Assembly: GCA_025965815.1 (NCBI GenBank)
Contig: JAOPWF010000388.1
Location: 1 to 13,574, forward strand
DNA from: Mycobacterium sp.
Lineage (GTDB): Bacteria; Actinomycetota; Actinomycetes; Mycobacteriales; Mycobacteriaceae
Reading direction: 5' to 3'
Length of the DNA: 13,574 bases
In this document: positions 6,649 to 13,574 of the stretch, piece by piece
Position numbering within the stretch: the first letter of the stretch is position 1
Layout: the number at the start of each line of letters is the position of its first letter
Notes under the pieces: generated by a model
Database searches by the model: none
What the model saw: only the letters and a program-made list of their open reading frames with translations
What the model was told of the DNA's origin: nothing
Made by a program: the position numbers and the translations under genes

Positions 6649-6691
6649 GCGCGATCCCGCTTCGCTTCTCGCTCGGTGCTCATGCGCGATC
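6639..6691. repeat. 18-bp direct repeat 35 bp apart at the mnhE-mnhF junction
   Basis: CGGTGCTCATGCGCGATC occurs at 6639-6656 and again, identically, at 6674-6691, with a 17-base core between. On the minus strand each copy contains the end of a reading frame (GATCGCGCATGA) and a start (ATGAGCACCG). The arrangement can be read as a 35-bp insertion or imperfect duplication at what was an ordinary ATGA gene junction. The core on the minus strand, AGCGAGAAGCGAAGCGG, is itself built of short GCGA/AGCG units. Confidence 0.85.
6645..6683 (-). other. 12-codon relay reading frame between mnhE and mnhF
   Basis: It reads MSTEREAKRDRA and stop. Its ATG overlaps the mnhE stop (ATGA at 6680-6683) and its TGA overlaps the mnhF start (ATGA at 6645-6648). 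Its first codons copy those of mnhF (MST) and its last codons copy those of mnhE (DRA), as expected from the 35-bp repeat. It keeps a ribosome leaving mnhE in contact with the mnhF start, so it may serve only to preserve coupling. Whether the peptide is made or stable is unknown. Confidence 0.45.
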
Positions 6692-7228
6692 GGCCTCCTC
6701 CGACTCGGACTGCTGCGCCGGCCGCCACTCGGCGTCGCGCTCGAAGGCCCGCACCAGCAGCCGTTCCATCTGCTCGATCTGGCGGTAGAACCCCTTGACC
6801 GCGCGGTGGGATCCCACATCGATCACGTGCACGTAGATCAGCCGGCGAGCCTGGTCGATCTCCAGAACGATCGACCCGGGAATCAGGTTGATGATGTTGA
6901 CCGCAAGCGCCAGCACCAGATCCGACTTGATCGCGAGCCGGGCCCGCAGCACCGCGCTCAGCGGCGGCGGGCCGGGTTTGACTGCGAGCCAAGCGACCTG
7001 GATGGACGACAGCACCAGGTAGTAGGCCACCAGCAGCATCAGCCGCAGCAGCGACAGCGGGTGCACCCGGCCCTCGACCGGCACCACCGGCATCGGCAGC
7101 AGCAACGTGATCACCGCCGCGATGGCCAGTCCGCTGATCACGTTGGCCATCGACATGGTGCCCCACAGCAGAATCCAGACCAGGGCAAGCCAACACAGCA
7201 CCCAGATCCGCAGCGTGATCTTTCTCAT
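6680..7228 (-). CDS. mnhE: Mrp antiporter subunit E
   Basis: A 182-residue membrane subunit with hydrophobic helices at about 4-22, 26-47 and 58-82, and a cytoplasmic C-terminal domain containing the family motif NIINLIPGSIVLEID (111-125) and IYVHVIDVGS (131-140). The start ATG at 7228 overlaps the mnhD stop as ATGA. Length is close to other MnhE proteins, with a polar tail (QQSESEEADRA) whose final codons lie in the 18-bp direct repeat shared with the mnhF start. The subunit is part of the second half of the complex, with D, F and G in the usual Mrp model. Confidence 0.95.
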   Translation of the reverse strand: MRKITLRIWVLCWLALVWILLWGTMSMANVISGLAIAAVITLLLPMPVVPVEGRVHPLSLLRLMLLVAYYLVLSSIQVAWLAVKPGPPPLSAVLRARLAIKSDLVLALAVNIINLIPGSIVLEIDQARRLIYVHVIDVGSHRAVKGFYRQIEQMERLLVRAFERDAEWRPAQQSESEEADRA

Positions 7229-8835
7229 CGCGTCCCCACCACCGCGGAGATGTACTGGCTGCGGTCGAGCACCTCGTTGGCCGCGCGGTCGCTGTAGGCC
7301 AAGATCGGCCCCGCCAGGACGGTCAGCGTGAGACCCACCGCGATCAGCGCCGCCGTCGGCACCACCATGCCGATCGGCATCCGACCGACGTCGTCGCGTT
7401 CCGCGAAGGAGACGTCGTCGGCCATGTCGTCCAACAGCGCCGACGGGACGGCCATCGCCAGTTCACCCTCGGGGGCGTCGGCCCGGGACCGCCAGAACGC
7501 CTTGGTCCACACCCGGGTCACCACGTACAGCGTCAGCAAGCTGGTCAGCGCCCCGCCGCCGACCAGGATCCAGGCCAGCACCGACCCGTCCTGCGCGCCG
7601 GCCTCCAGCAACGCGACCTTCCCGATGAATCCCGAGAACGGCGGAATGCCACCGAGATTCAGCGCGGGCACCAGGAACACGAATGCCAGCAGCGGGCTCG
7701 CCGCGGCCAGTCCGCCGAGTCGGCGCAGGGTCGACGCCCCGGCCTGGCGCTCGATCAGGCCGACCACCAGGAACAGCGTGGTCTGCACGATGATGTGGTG
7801 CGCGACGTAGTAGATGGCGCCGGACATGCCCAGCTGACTCGACAGCGCGATGCCGAACACCATGTACCCGATGTGGCTTACCAGGGTGAAGGACAGCAGC
7901 CGCTTGATATCGCTCTGCGCGATGGCGCCGAACGCACCGACGAGCATGGTCAGCAGCGCCGCGACCAGCAGCACCCGGTCCAGCCCGCCGTGCGGAAACA
8001 GCAGCGAGTGCGCCCGGATGATCGCGTACACACCGACCTTGGTCAGCAGGCCGGCGAACACCGCGGTGACCGGCGCCGGCGCGGTCGGGTACGAGTCGGG
8101 CAGCCACGTCGAGAGCGGGAAGACCGCGGCCTTGATACCGAATCCAACCAGCAGCACGGCGAACAACGCGCTGCGGGTGCCCTCGGTGACGTTGTCCAGC
8201 CGCAGCGCCAACTCGGCCATGTTCAGCGTCCCGGTGGCCGCGTACACCAGCGCGATGCCGAACAGGAAGATCAGCGACGACACCATCGACACCATCACGT
8301 AGGAGATGCCGGCCCGCACCCGGTCGGTGGTCGAGCCGATGGTCAGCAGCACGAAGCTCGCCGACAGCAGCACCTCGAAGCCGACGTAGAGGTTGAACAG
8401 GTCGCCGGCCAGGAAGGCGTTGCAGACGCCCGCCGACAGCGCCAGGTACGTCGGTAGGAAGATCGACACCGGCTGCCGCTCGTCGCCGTCGCGAATGCCC
8501 TGCCCGATGGCGTAGAACACCACTGCCAGCAGCACGATCGACGACACCACCATCATCAGCGCCGACAACCGATCCACCACCAGCGTGATGCCCAACGGGC
8601 CCATGCCGGGGACGCTTTGACCCCAGCCGCCGACGTTGAGCGCCAGCGTGCCGTCGCGGTCGGTGAGGTACAGCAGCACGGCGCAAACCGCCACGACCGC
8701 GGACAGGGCGATCAGGGTGATGGTGCGCTGCAGCCGTGGCCGACGGCCGGCGAACAGCGTGAGTGCGGCGCCGACGGTCGGAATGAGCACCGGAAGCGGG
8801 GTCAGCACTTGTCCTACCTGGCTGGCGAGCGTCAT
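7225..8835 (-). CDS. mnhD: Mrp antiporter subunit D (proton-translocating)
   Basis: A 536-residue polytopic protein homologous to the NuoM/NuoN antiporter-like subunits of complex I; one of the two subunits that carry ions in Mrp. Key charged membrane residues are visible: Glu154 in FNLYVGFEVLLSAS, Lys235 in GFGIKAAVFPLSTWLPDSYP, and Lys266 in LLTKVGVYAIIRAH. FTLVSHIGYMVFG (316-328) and HHIIVQTTLFLVVGLIE (346-362) are also typical. About fourteen hydrophobic helices can be traced. The C-terminal part contains a short hydrophilic loop (about 430-475) rich in acidic residues before a last helix. Start and stop overlap mnhC and mnhE by 4 bases each. Confidence 0.97.
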   Translation of the reverse strand: MTLASQVGQVLTPLPVLIPTVGAALTLFAGRRPRLQRTITLIALSAVVAVCAVLLYLTDRDGTLALNVGGWGQSVPGMGPLGITLVVDRLSALMMVVSSIVLLAVVFYAIGQGIRDGDERQPVSIFLPTYLALSAGVCNAFLAGDLFNLYVGFEVLLSASFVLLTIGSTTDRVRAGISYVMVSMVSSLIFLFGIALVYAATGTLNMAELALRLDNVTEGTRSALFAVLLVGFGIKAAVFPLSTWLPDSYPTAPAPVTAVFAGLLTKVGVYAIIRAHSLLFPHGGLDRVLLVAALLTMLVGAFGAIAQSDIKRLLSFTLVSHIGYMVFGIALSSQLGMSGAIYYVAHHIIVQTTLFLVVGLIERQAGASTLRRLGGLAAASPLLAFVFLVPALNLGGIPPFSGFIGKVALLEAGAQDGSVLAWILVGGGALTSLLTLYVVTRVWTKAFWRSRADAPEGELAMAVPSALLDDMADDVSFAERDDVGRMPIGMVVPTAALIAVGLTLTVLAGPILAYSDRAANEVLDRSQYISAVVGTR

Positions 8836-9305
8836 CGGGATCCCTCGTGCCCGGGCAGCGCGTCCAGTTCGTCCGGTGCGTCGGTGTCGGGATACCGGGT
8901 GGAAGCCGGGCGGCGGTCCTCGTCGACGGCGGTCGCTTCCTCGTCGGACAGCTGCGAGACCCGGGTGTCCTCGGGGTCGTTGCTGACCTCTTCGACGGTG
9001 GTGAGCCGATAGGAGCGGTAGGCCAGTGCCAGCACGAATGCCGTTATGCCCATGGTGATCACGATCGCCGTCAGAATCATGCCCTGGGCGAGCGGATCGG
9101 CCGTCGTGGTCTTCCCGTCGGTGGTGCGCCCGCGCACCGGTGGGTTACCCGATGGGCCGCCGACGGTGAGGATCAGCAGGTTGATGGCGTTGCCGACCAG
9201 CAGCAACCCCAGCAGCATCCGGGTCAGGTTGCGCTCCAGCAGCAGATACACCCCGCAACTGGTGAGGGCGCCGATCAGCACCAGCGGAACGAGATAGGTC
9301 GTCAT
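8832..9305 (-). CDS. mnhC: Mrp antiporter subunit C (NuoK-like) with acidic tail
   Basis: A 157-residue homolog of NuoK, with three predicted helices. GVYLLLERNLTRMLLGLLLV (18-37) followed by GNAINLLIL, and ADPLAQGMILTAIVITMGIT (69-88), are the standard MnhC signatures, linking it to the ion path between the A and D subunits. Residues from about 101 form a hydrophilic, mostly acidic tail (EEVSNDPEDTRVSQLSDEEA and on to PDELDALPGHEGSR) that is longer than in the Bacillus type and likely faces the cytoplasm. Both ends overlap neighbours through ATGA junctions. Confidence 0.96.
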   Translation of the reverse strand: MTTYLVPLVLIGALTSCGVYLLLERNLTRMLLGLLLVGNAINLLILTVGGPSGNPPVRGRTTDGKTTTADPLAQGMILTAIVITMGITAFVLALAYRSYRLTTVEEVSNDPEDTRVSQLSDEEATAVDEDRRPASTRYPDTDAPDELDALPGHEGSR

Positions 9306-12181
9306 CGCGCCGCCACCTCCGCTGGCCGTTCGGCCATTTCGACGTCCAGCCGCGCACCCAGGCTGCGCAGCACATCGAGAACGAGGCCGACGACGATCAG
9401 GTATACGCCGAGGTCGAAGAACAGCGCCGTGACCAACTTGACCGGCCCGAGCACCGGGATGTCGAACTGCACCACCGCCGACGACAGCACCGGGGCACCC
9501 AGCAGCAGCGAGGCCACCGCCGTCCCGGCCGAGAGCCCGAGGCCGACGCCGAGCACCTTCCCGGCGTCCAGGGGCAGCGTCTCGCCTAGTTCGTAGCGCC
9601 CACCGGCCAGGTAGCGCAGTACCAGCGCCAGGCCCGCGGTCAGCCCACCGGCGAAGCCGCCGCCCGGGGTGTTGTGGCCGGCGAAGAAGAAGTACGCCGA
9701 AAGCACCATGATGAGCGGGAAGATGATGCGGGTGGCGACCTCGAGCACCAGCGACCGGAGGCGGGGGTCGCGAAACTCGCTGCCGCGCAACCAGGTTGTG
9801 TCGCTAACGGCGGGGCTGTTCGCCACGGTGATGTGGCCGATATCGGGTTGGCCGGCGTCCGCGACCCGTGGCGCCGCGCCGAAACGGCGGTGCCGGAACA
9901 CAAGTGACGCGACACCGGTCGCGGCGACCAGCAGCACCGAGATCTCGCCGAGGGTGTCCCAGGCGCGGATGTCGACGAGCAGCACGTTGACGGTGTTGGC
10001 GCCGTGGCCGCGGTAGTACGCGGCATCGGGCAGCAGGGCGGCGATCGGGGTGGCGGTGCGAGCGGCCATCGCGAACGCCGCGAGGGTGGTCACCGTCGCG
10101 CCGACGGCCAGCGCCAGCAGCGCGCGGGGCAGCCGGAACCGTTCCAAGTTGGCCCGGTTGGCCTCGGCGGGCAGCGTCCGCAGCACCAGCACGAAGATCA
10201 CCAGGGTCAGGGTCTCCACCAGGAACTGGGTCAGCGCCAGGTCGGGTGCGCCGTGGAACGCGAAGATGGCGCCGCAGCCGTAGCCGGTGAGCCCCACCAG
10301 CAGCACCGCGGCCAGCCGGTTGCGCATCACAGTGGCGCCCAGCGCGGCGGCCACGATCAGCAGGCCGACCACCGGTTGCAGCACCGAGTTCCAGAGCTCG
10401 AACTGCGGGCGATCCCGCGCGCCCATCGTCAGCGCCACCACCGGAACCAGCACCAGTGTGGAGAGGATCACCGACTGGGTCGCCGGTATCGAACCGCGCT
10501 GCGTCGCCGCGGTCAGCCGCAGCGACAGCACGTCCGCGCCGCGGATGACGGCATCGTAGATGCGGTCGGCATTGCCCAGCGGCAGGAATCCCATCCGGTA
10601 GCGGCGCAGCCGTTCGCGCCAGGCGAAGGCCAACCCACCGACGGCCAGCACCAGGAACGACAACAGCAGCGGCAGCCCGGGTCCGTGCCACAGCGCGAGG
10701 TCGTAATTCTCCCCGCCGGGCACCGTGTCCGCGTAGGTGTCCAGGAAGCGGTCCAGGGGCGCCGGCCACACTCCGAACAGCAGACCCGCGCCGGCCAGGA
10801 TCGCGGGGGCGGTCAGGAACGTCGCCGACGGTCGGTGCATGCTCGCCACCCGCGGGCTGGGTTCGGGTAATCCCTTGCCCGCGAACGCGCCCCAGAGGAA
10901 CCGCAGGCTGTAGATGGTGGTGAACACCGAGCCGAGCACGATGCCGGCCAGCACGTAGGGCGCGGCCGCACCCAGCGCCGGGCTGTGCGCCAGCGTTTCG
11001 AAGTCCGCCTCCTTGGCGACGAAACCGAGGAACGGCGGCAGCGCGGCCATGCTGGCGGTTGCGCCGACGGCGATGACGAACAACGGTTTGCACTGTGGTC
11101 CCAACCCGGCCAGCCGCCGGATGTCGCGCGTCCCGGTCGCGTGGTCGATGATGCCGACGACCATGAAGAGGGCGGCCTTGAACATCGCGTGGGCGAACAG
11201 CATCGTCAACCCGGCGAGCATCAGATCGCCGCCGCCGGAACCGACCAGCACGGTGATCAGCCCGAGTTGGCTGACGGTGCCGAACGCCAGGATGAGCTTG
11301 AGGTCGTACTCCCGGACGGCGCGCCAGCCAGCGAGCAGCATGGTCGCCAGACCGAGTACGACGATGATCGGCCGCCAGGGCGGCGCGTCGGCGAAGCCCG
11401 GCGTCATCCGGGCGATCAGGTAGACACCGGCCTTGACCATCGCCGCCGCGTGCAGATAGGCGCTGACCGGCGTCGGTGCGGCCATGGCGCCGGGCAGCCA
11501 GAAGTGCATCGGGACGATGGCCGATTTGCTCAGCGCGCCGATGAGGACGAGCACCAGACCGACCGACACCGCGAGTCCCGACGGCGGTGCCGCGACGAGT
11601 TCGGAGAGCAGGTAGGTGCCTGCGGTGTTGCCGAGGATGATGATGCCGACCAGCATTGCCAGCCCGCCCGCGCTGGTCACCAGCAGCGCCTGGGTGGCGG
11701 CGCGGCGGCTGACGGCGCGCTCGGCGTAGTGGCCCACCAGCAGGAACGACAGCACCGTGGTGAGCTCCCAGAAGATGTAGAGCACCAGCATGTTGTCGCT
11801 GACCACCAACCCGAACATGGCGCCGGAGAACGCCACCAGCTCGGCGGCGAAGCTGGGCAGCCGCTTCTCGGTGTGGCCGTCATGGTGGTGGAAGTAGTCG
11901 GCGCAGTAGAACAACACCAGCGCGCCGACGCCCAGCACCAGCACGCTCGTGATGGCCGCGAGCCCGTCGAAACGCAGCGTGATGTCCATCGACAGCTCGG
12001 GCACCCACTGGATGTGCACGCTGTGCGTGTCGCGTGACGAGTTCGGCCAGTTGAGCACCACCCAGACGAGTGAGCCGAGCGGCACCAACGTCAGCGGGTA
12101 GAACGCCAACCTGCCCCACCTGACGACGACCAGCGGCGCCAGCACGGCGGCAGCCGCGTGGGCCAACAGGATGGCGAGCAT
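9302..12181 (-). CDS. mnhA: Mrp antiporter subunit A fused to subunit B
   Basis: First gene of the antiporter operon and its largest subunit, 959 residues. Residues 1-470 are the NuoL-like antiporter module: Glu139 in FWELTTVLSFLLVGHY, Lys219 in ALSKSAIVPMHFWLP, Lys250 in AAMVKAGVYLIARMT and Lys389 in GFVAKEADFE are the expected ion-path residues. Residues 600-670 are the MrpA-specific DUF4040 segment (GLTGYGCGAIFAFHGAPDLA, 629-648); 729-761 holds NTVNVLLVDIRAWDTLGEIS. Residues 800-945 are a full MnhB domain with GHNTPGGGFAGGLTAG at 835-850. No separate mnhB exists, so this fusion completes the seven-part complex with six genes. GGAG sits 4 bases before the ATG at 12181. Mrp systems exchange Na+ or K+ for protons and support alkaline and salt tolerance; which cation is moved here cannot be read from sequence. 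Confidence 0.96.
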   Translation of the reverse strand: MLAILLAHAAAAVLAPLVVVRWGRLAFYPLTLVPLGSLVWVVLNWPNSSRDTHSVHIQWVPELSMDITLRFDGLAAITSVLVLGVGALVLFYCADYFHHHDGHTEKRLPSFAAELVAFSGAMFGLVVSDNMLVLYIFWELTTVLSFLLVGHYAERAVSRRAATQALLVTSAGGLAMLVGIIILGNTAGTYLLSELVAAPPSGLAVSVGLVLVLIGALSKSAIVPMHFWLPGAMAAPTPVSAYLHAAAMVKAGVYLIARMTPGFADAPPWRPIIVVLGLATMLLAGWRAVREYDLKLILAFGTVSQLGLITVLVGSGGGDLMLAGLTMLFAHAMFKAALFMVVGIIDHATGTRDIRRLAGLGPQCKPLFVIAVGATASMAALPPFLGFVAKEADFETLAHSPALGAAAPYVLAGIVLGSVFTTIYSLRFLWGAFAGKGLPEPSPRVASMHRPSATFLTAPAILAGAGLLFGVWPAPLDRFLDTYADTVPGGENYDLALWHGPGLPLLLSFLVLAVGGLAFAWRERLRRYRMGFLPLGNADRIYDAVIRGADVLSLRLTAATQRGSIPATQSVILSTLVLVPVVALTMGARDRPQFELWNSVLQPVVGLLIVAAALGATVMRNRLAAVLLVGLTGYGCGAIFAFHGAPDLALTQFLVETLTLVIFVLVLRTLPAEANRANLERFRLPRALLALAVGATVTTLAAFAMAARTATPIAALLPDAAYYRGHGANTVNVLLVDIRAWDTLGEISVLLVAATGVASLVFRHRRFGAAPRVADAGQPDIGHITVANSPAVSDTTWLRGSEFRDPRLRSLVLEVATRIIFPLIMVLSAYFFFAGHNTPGGGFAGGLTAGLALVLRYLAGGRYELGETLPLDAGKVLGVGLGLSAGTAVASLLLGAPVLSSAVVQFDIPVLGPVKLVTALFFDLGVYLIVVGLVLDVLRSLGARLDVEMAERPAEVAAR

Positions 12182-12309
12182 GGCACTCCGATGCGTCGGC
12201 GATGAGCGCTTGCGCGAAGAGCATCTAACTGGGGTGTCAGCCCGTCGATGAGCGTGAAGAACTCAATCCGGGGCTATTTCTCCGGGCAGTCTACCGGTGG
12301 CGGAGCAGG
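12182..12309. other. Intergenic region upstream of the mnh operon
   Basis: The 128 bases between the AAA ATPase stop and the mnhA start are the only space that could hold a promoter for the eight-gene leftward run. On the minus strand TAGACT at 12289-12294 matches TANNNT, but no -35 accompanies it and it lies about 107 bases from mnhA. The 9-base sequence CGATGAGCG occurs twice (12200-12208 and 12246-12254). No strong terminator hairpin with a T-run follows the ATPase gene, so read-through from it into mnhA is possible. No RNA gene was recognised. Confidence 0.4.
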
Positions 12310-13574
12310 TCACCTGTTGTCCGAGAACGCCTTGAGGTCGGCCACCTGAACGGGATCCAGCGAGGGGCGCACGGTTTCGCGGGCGGCGGCCACATCGGCG
12401 GCGGTGACGTCGGCCGCGTCGATGGAGCGCCGCATCGCGGTCAGCGCGGCCTCCCGCAGCAGCGCCACACAGTCCGCGGCGCTGTAGCCGTCCAGTTCGT
12501 CGGCAAGGGCGTCGAGGTCGACGTCGGCGCTCAGCGGAATCGACTTGCCCGAGGTACGCAGGATGTCGCGGCGGGCCTGCGCGTCGGGCGGTTCGACGAA
12601 CACCAACTTCTCCAGCCGCCCCGGCCGCAGCAGCGCCGGGTCGATGAGGTCGGGGCGGTTGGTGGCGCCGAGCACCACCACGTCGCGCAGCGGGTCGATG
12701 CCGTCGAGTTCGGTCAGCAGCGCCGCCACCACCCGATCGGTCACCCCGGAGTCGAAGCTCTGTCCCCGCCGCGGGGCCAGGGCGTCGATCTCGTCGAGGA
12801 ACACCAGCGACGGCGCCGAGTCGCGGGCGCGCCGAAAGAGCTCCCGGACGGCCTTCTCCGATGCGCCCACCCACTTGTCCATCAGCTCGGCGCCCTTGAC
12901 CGCGTGCACGGACAGCCGCCCCGAACTGGCCAGCGCCCGCACCACGAATGTCTTGCCGCACCCCGGCGGGCCGTAGAGCAGCACGCCGTGCGGGGGGTCG
13001 ACGCCGAGGCGGGCGAAGGTGTCGGGATGCTGCAGCGGCCACAGCACCGCCTCGGTCAGCGCCTGCTTGGTCTCGACCATGTCCCCGACGTCATCCAGGG
13101 TGACGCCACCGACCGAGATCTCCTCGCTGGCCGATCGCGACAGCGGGCGGATGACGGTGAGCGCTCCGGTCAGGTCCTCCTGGGCGAGCGCGGGCGGCTT
13201 CCCGTCCGCGCTGGCCCGCGCGGCGGCCCGCAACGCGGCCTCGCGGACCAGCGCGGCCAGATCGGCGACGACGAATCCCGGTGTCCGCCCTGCGATTTCG
13301 TCAAGGTTGAGCTCGGCGGCGGGAACCGAGCGGAGCAGCACCTCGAGCAGCGCCTTGCGAGTTTCACCGTCCGGCAGCGTCAGGCCCAGTTCTCGGTCGC
13401 ACAGGTCGGGGGTGCGCAGCCGATTGTCCAGTGTGTCCGGGAAAGCGGACGTGGCGATGAACGCCACTCCTCGGGTGGCCACCGCGTTGCGCAGTTCGGT
13501 CAGGATCAGCGTCGCCACGGGTTCGGTGGGCCGGTCCACACTGGCCGGCAGCAGCGCGTCGATGTCGGTGATCA
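12310..13574 (-). CDS. Double-AAA (CDC48/p97-type) ATPase, C-terminal part (Rv0435c-like)
   Basis: The gene enters from the right edge; 420 complete codons are visible. The fragment begins at the Walker B strand of the first AAA domain (ITDIDALLP) and then contains the entire second domain: Walker A GPPGCGKT at 201-208 of the visible part, Walker B LVFLDEID at 256-263, sensor-1 GATNRPD at 302-308, and arginine fingers LRPGRLE at 315-321. Family members are hexameric unfoldases; the mycobacterial protein is conserved but its substrates are unknown to me. The first domain ends with LRTPDLCDREL where a canonical enzyme has a GRFD arginine-finger motif, so ATP hydrolysis there may be impaired. 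It is transcribed in the same direction as the mnh operon, 128 bases upstream of it. Confidence 0.93.
   Translation of the reverse strand, partial: ITDIDALLPASVDRPTEPVATLILTELRNAVATRGVAFIATSAFPDTLDNRLRTPDLCDRELGLTLPDGETRKALLEVLLRSVPAAELNLDEIAGRTPGFVVADLAALVREAALRAAARASADGKPPALAQEDLTGALTVIRPLSRSASEEISVGGVTLDDVGDMVETKQALTEAVLWPLQHPDTFARLGVDPPHGVLLYGPPGCGKTFVVRALASSGRLSVHAVKGAELMDKWVGASEKAVRELFRRARDSAPSLVFLDEIDALAPRRGQSFDSGVTDRVVAALLTELDGIDPLRDVVVLGATNRPDLIDPALLRPGRLEKLVFVEPPDAQARRDILRTSGKSIPLSADVDLDALADELDGYSAADCVALLREAALTAMRRSIDAADVTAADVAAARETVRPSLDPVQVADLKAFSDNR

Noticed and set aside
5897..7297. Plus-strand open frame of 466 codons opposite the methyltransferase paralog 2 start and mnhG-mnhE
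   Set aside because: It crosses four well-supported genes on the minus strand with conserved motifs, and its product shows no recognisable domain; a GC-driven shadow.
10985..12037. Plus-strand open frame of 350 codons opposite mnhA
   Set aside because: Its composition (Gln, His, Arg and Asp rich, with no domain) is typical of the antisense of GC-rich membrane-protein genes, and the opposite strand has clear MnhA motifs throughout.
12200..12254. Pair of CGATGAGCG repeats upstream of mnhA as operator sites
   Set aside because: Nine bases and only two copies; similar GCGATGAGC strings are common in GC-rich mycobacterial DNA, so this is noted but not claimed.
12265..12290. Possible terminator after the AAA ATPase gene (CCGG...CCGG)
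   Set aside because: The pairing comes only from the self-complementary CCGG, with no extended stem and no T-run.
1..13574. CRISPR arrays, tRNA or rRNA genes, insertion sequences, prophage genes
   Set aside because: No regularly spaced repeats, tRNA-like cloverleafs, transposase motifs or phage proteins were seen on either strand.

Overview
The window is GC-rich DNA from a mycobacterium, most likely a fast-growing, Mycolicibacterium-type species. The outer genes follow the order of the M. tuberculosis Rv0428c-Rv0435c neighbourhood: GNAT acetyltransferase, def, DUF3263 protein, virR, sodC, YbdK-type ligase, LON-domain protein, then a double-AAA ATPase. Assignments rest on recognised motifs, protein lengths and recalled gene order; no database search was run.

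Layout. Positions 1-673 (minus strand) hold the start of the GNAT gene and def, joined by a TGATG overlap. Positions 674-798 are a short divergent regulatory region with two inverted repeats. Positions 799-4120 (plus strand) hold five genes: the DUF3263 protein, virR, sodC, ybdK and a LON substrate-binding-domain protein. The last four are packed with gaps of 9 bases or less, or overlaps. Positions 4117-12181 (minus strand) are one run of eight genes reading leftward from mnhA: a complete Mrp/Mnh monovalent-cation/proton antiporter (fused A-B, then C, D, E, F, G), then two tandem paralogous SAM-dependent methyltransferases. Junctions are almost all ATGA overlaps, so this looks like one transcript with coupled translation. 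Positions 12310-13574 (minus strand) hold the C-terminal part of a two-domain AAA ATPase that runs off the right edge.

How the genes may work together. The plus-strand block is dominated by envelope and stress functions: a VirR-like membrane-anchored LytR_C protein, a lipoprotein Cu superoxide dismutase and a glutamate-cysteine-ligase-like enzyme. The minus-strand block is a multi-subunit antiporter for pH and Na+/K+ homeostasis. In M. tuberculosis, as I recall it, the LON gene and the AAA ATPase gene are adjacent. The 8-kb Mrp-methyltransferase block therefore looks like a lineage-specific insertion here or a loss in the tuberculosis lineage.

The least explained parts are the methyltransferase pair attached to the end of the antiporter operon (the first overlaps mnhG by 14 bases), a 35-bp repeat at the mnhE-mnhF junction that creates a 12-codon relay reading frame, and an AAA ATPase whose first domain has lost its arginine-finger motif.
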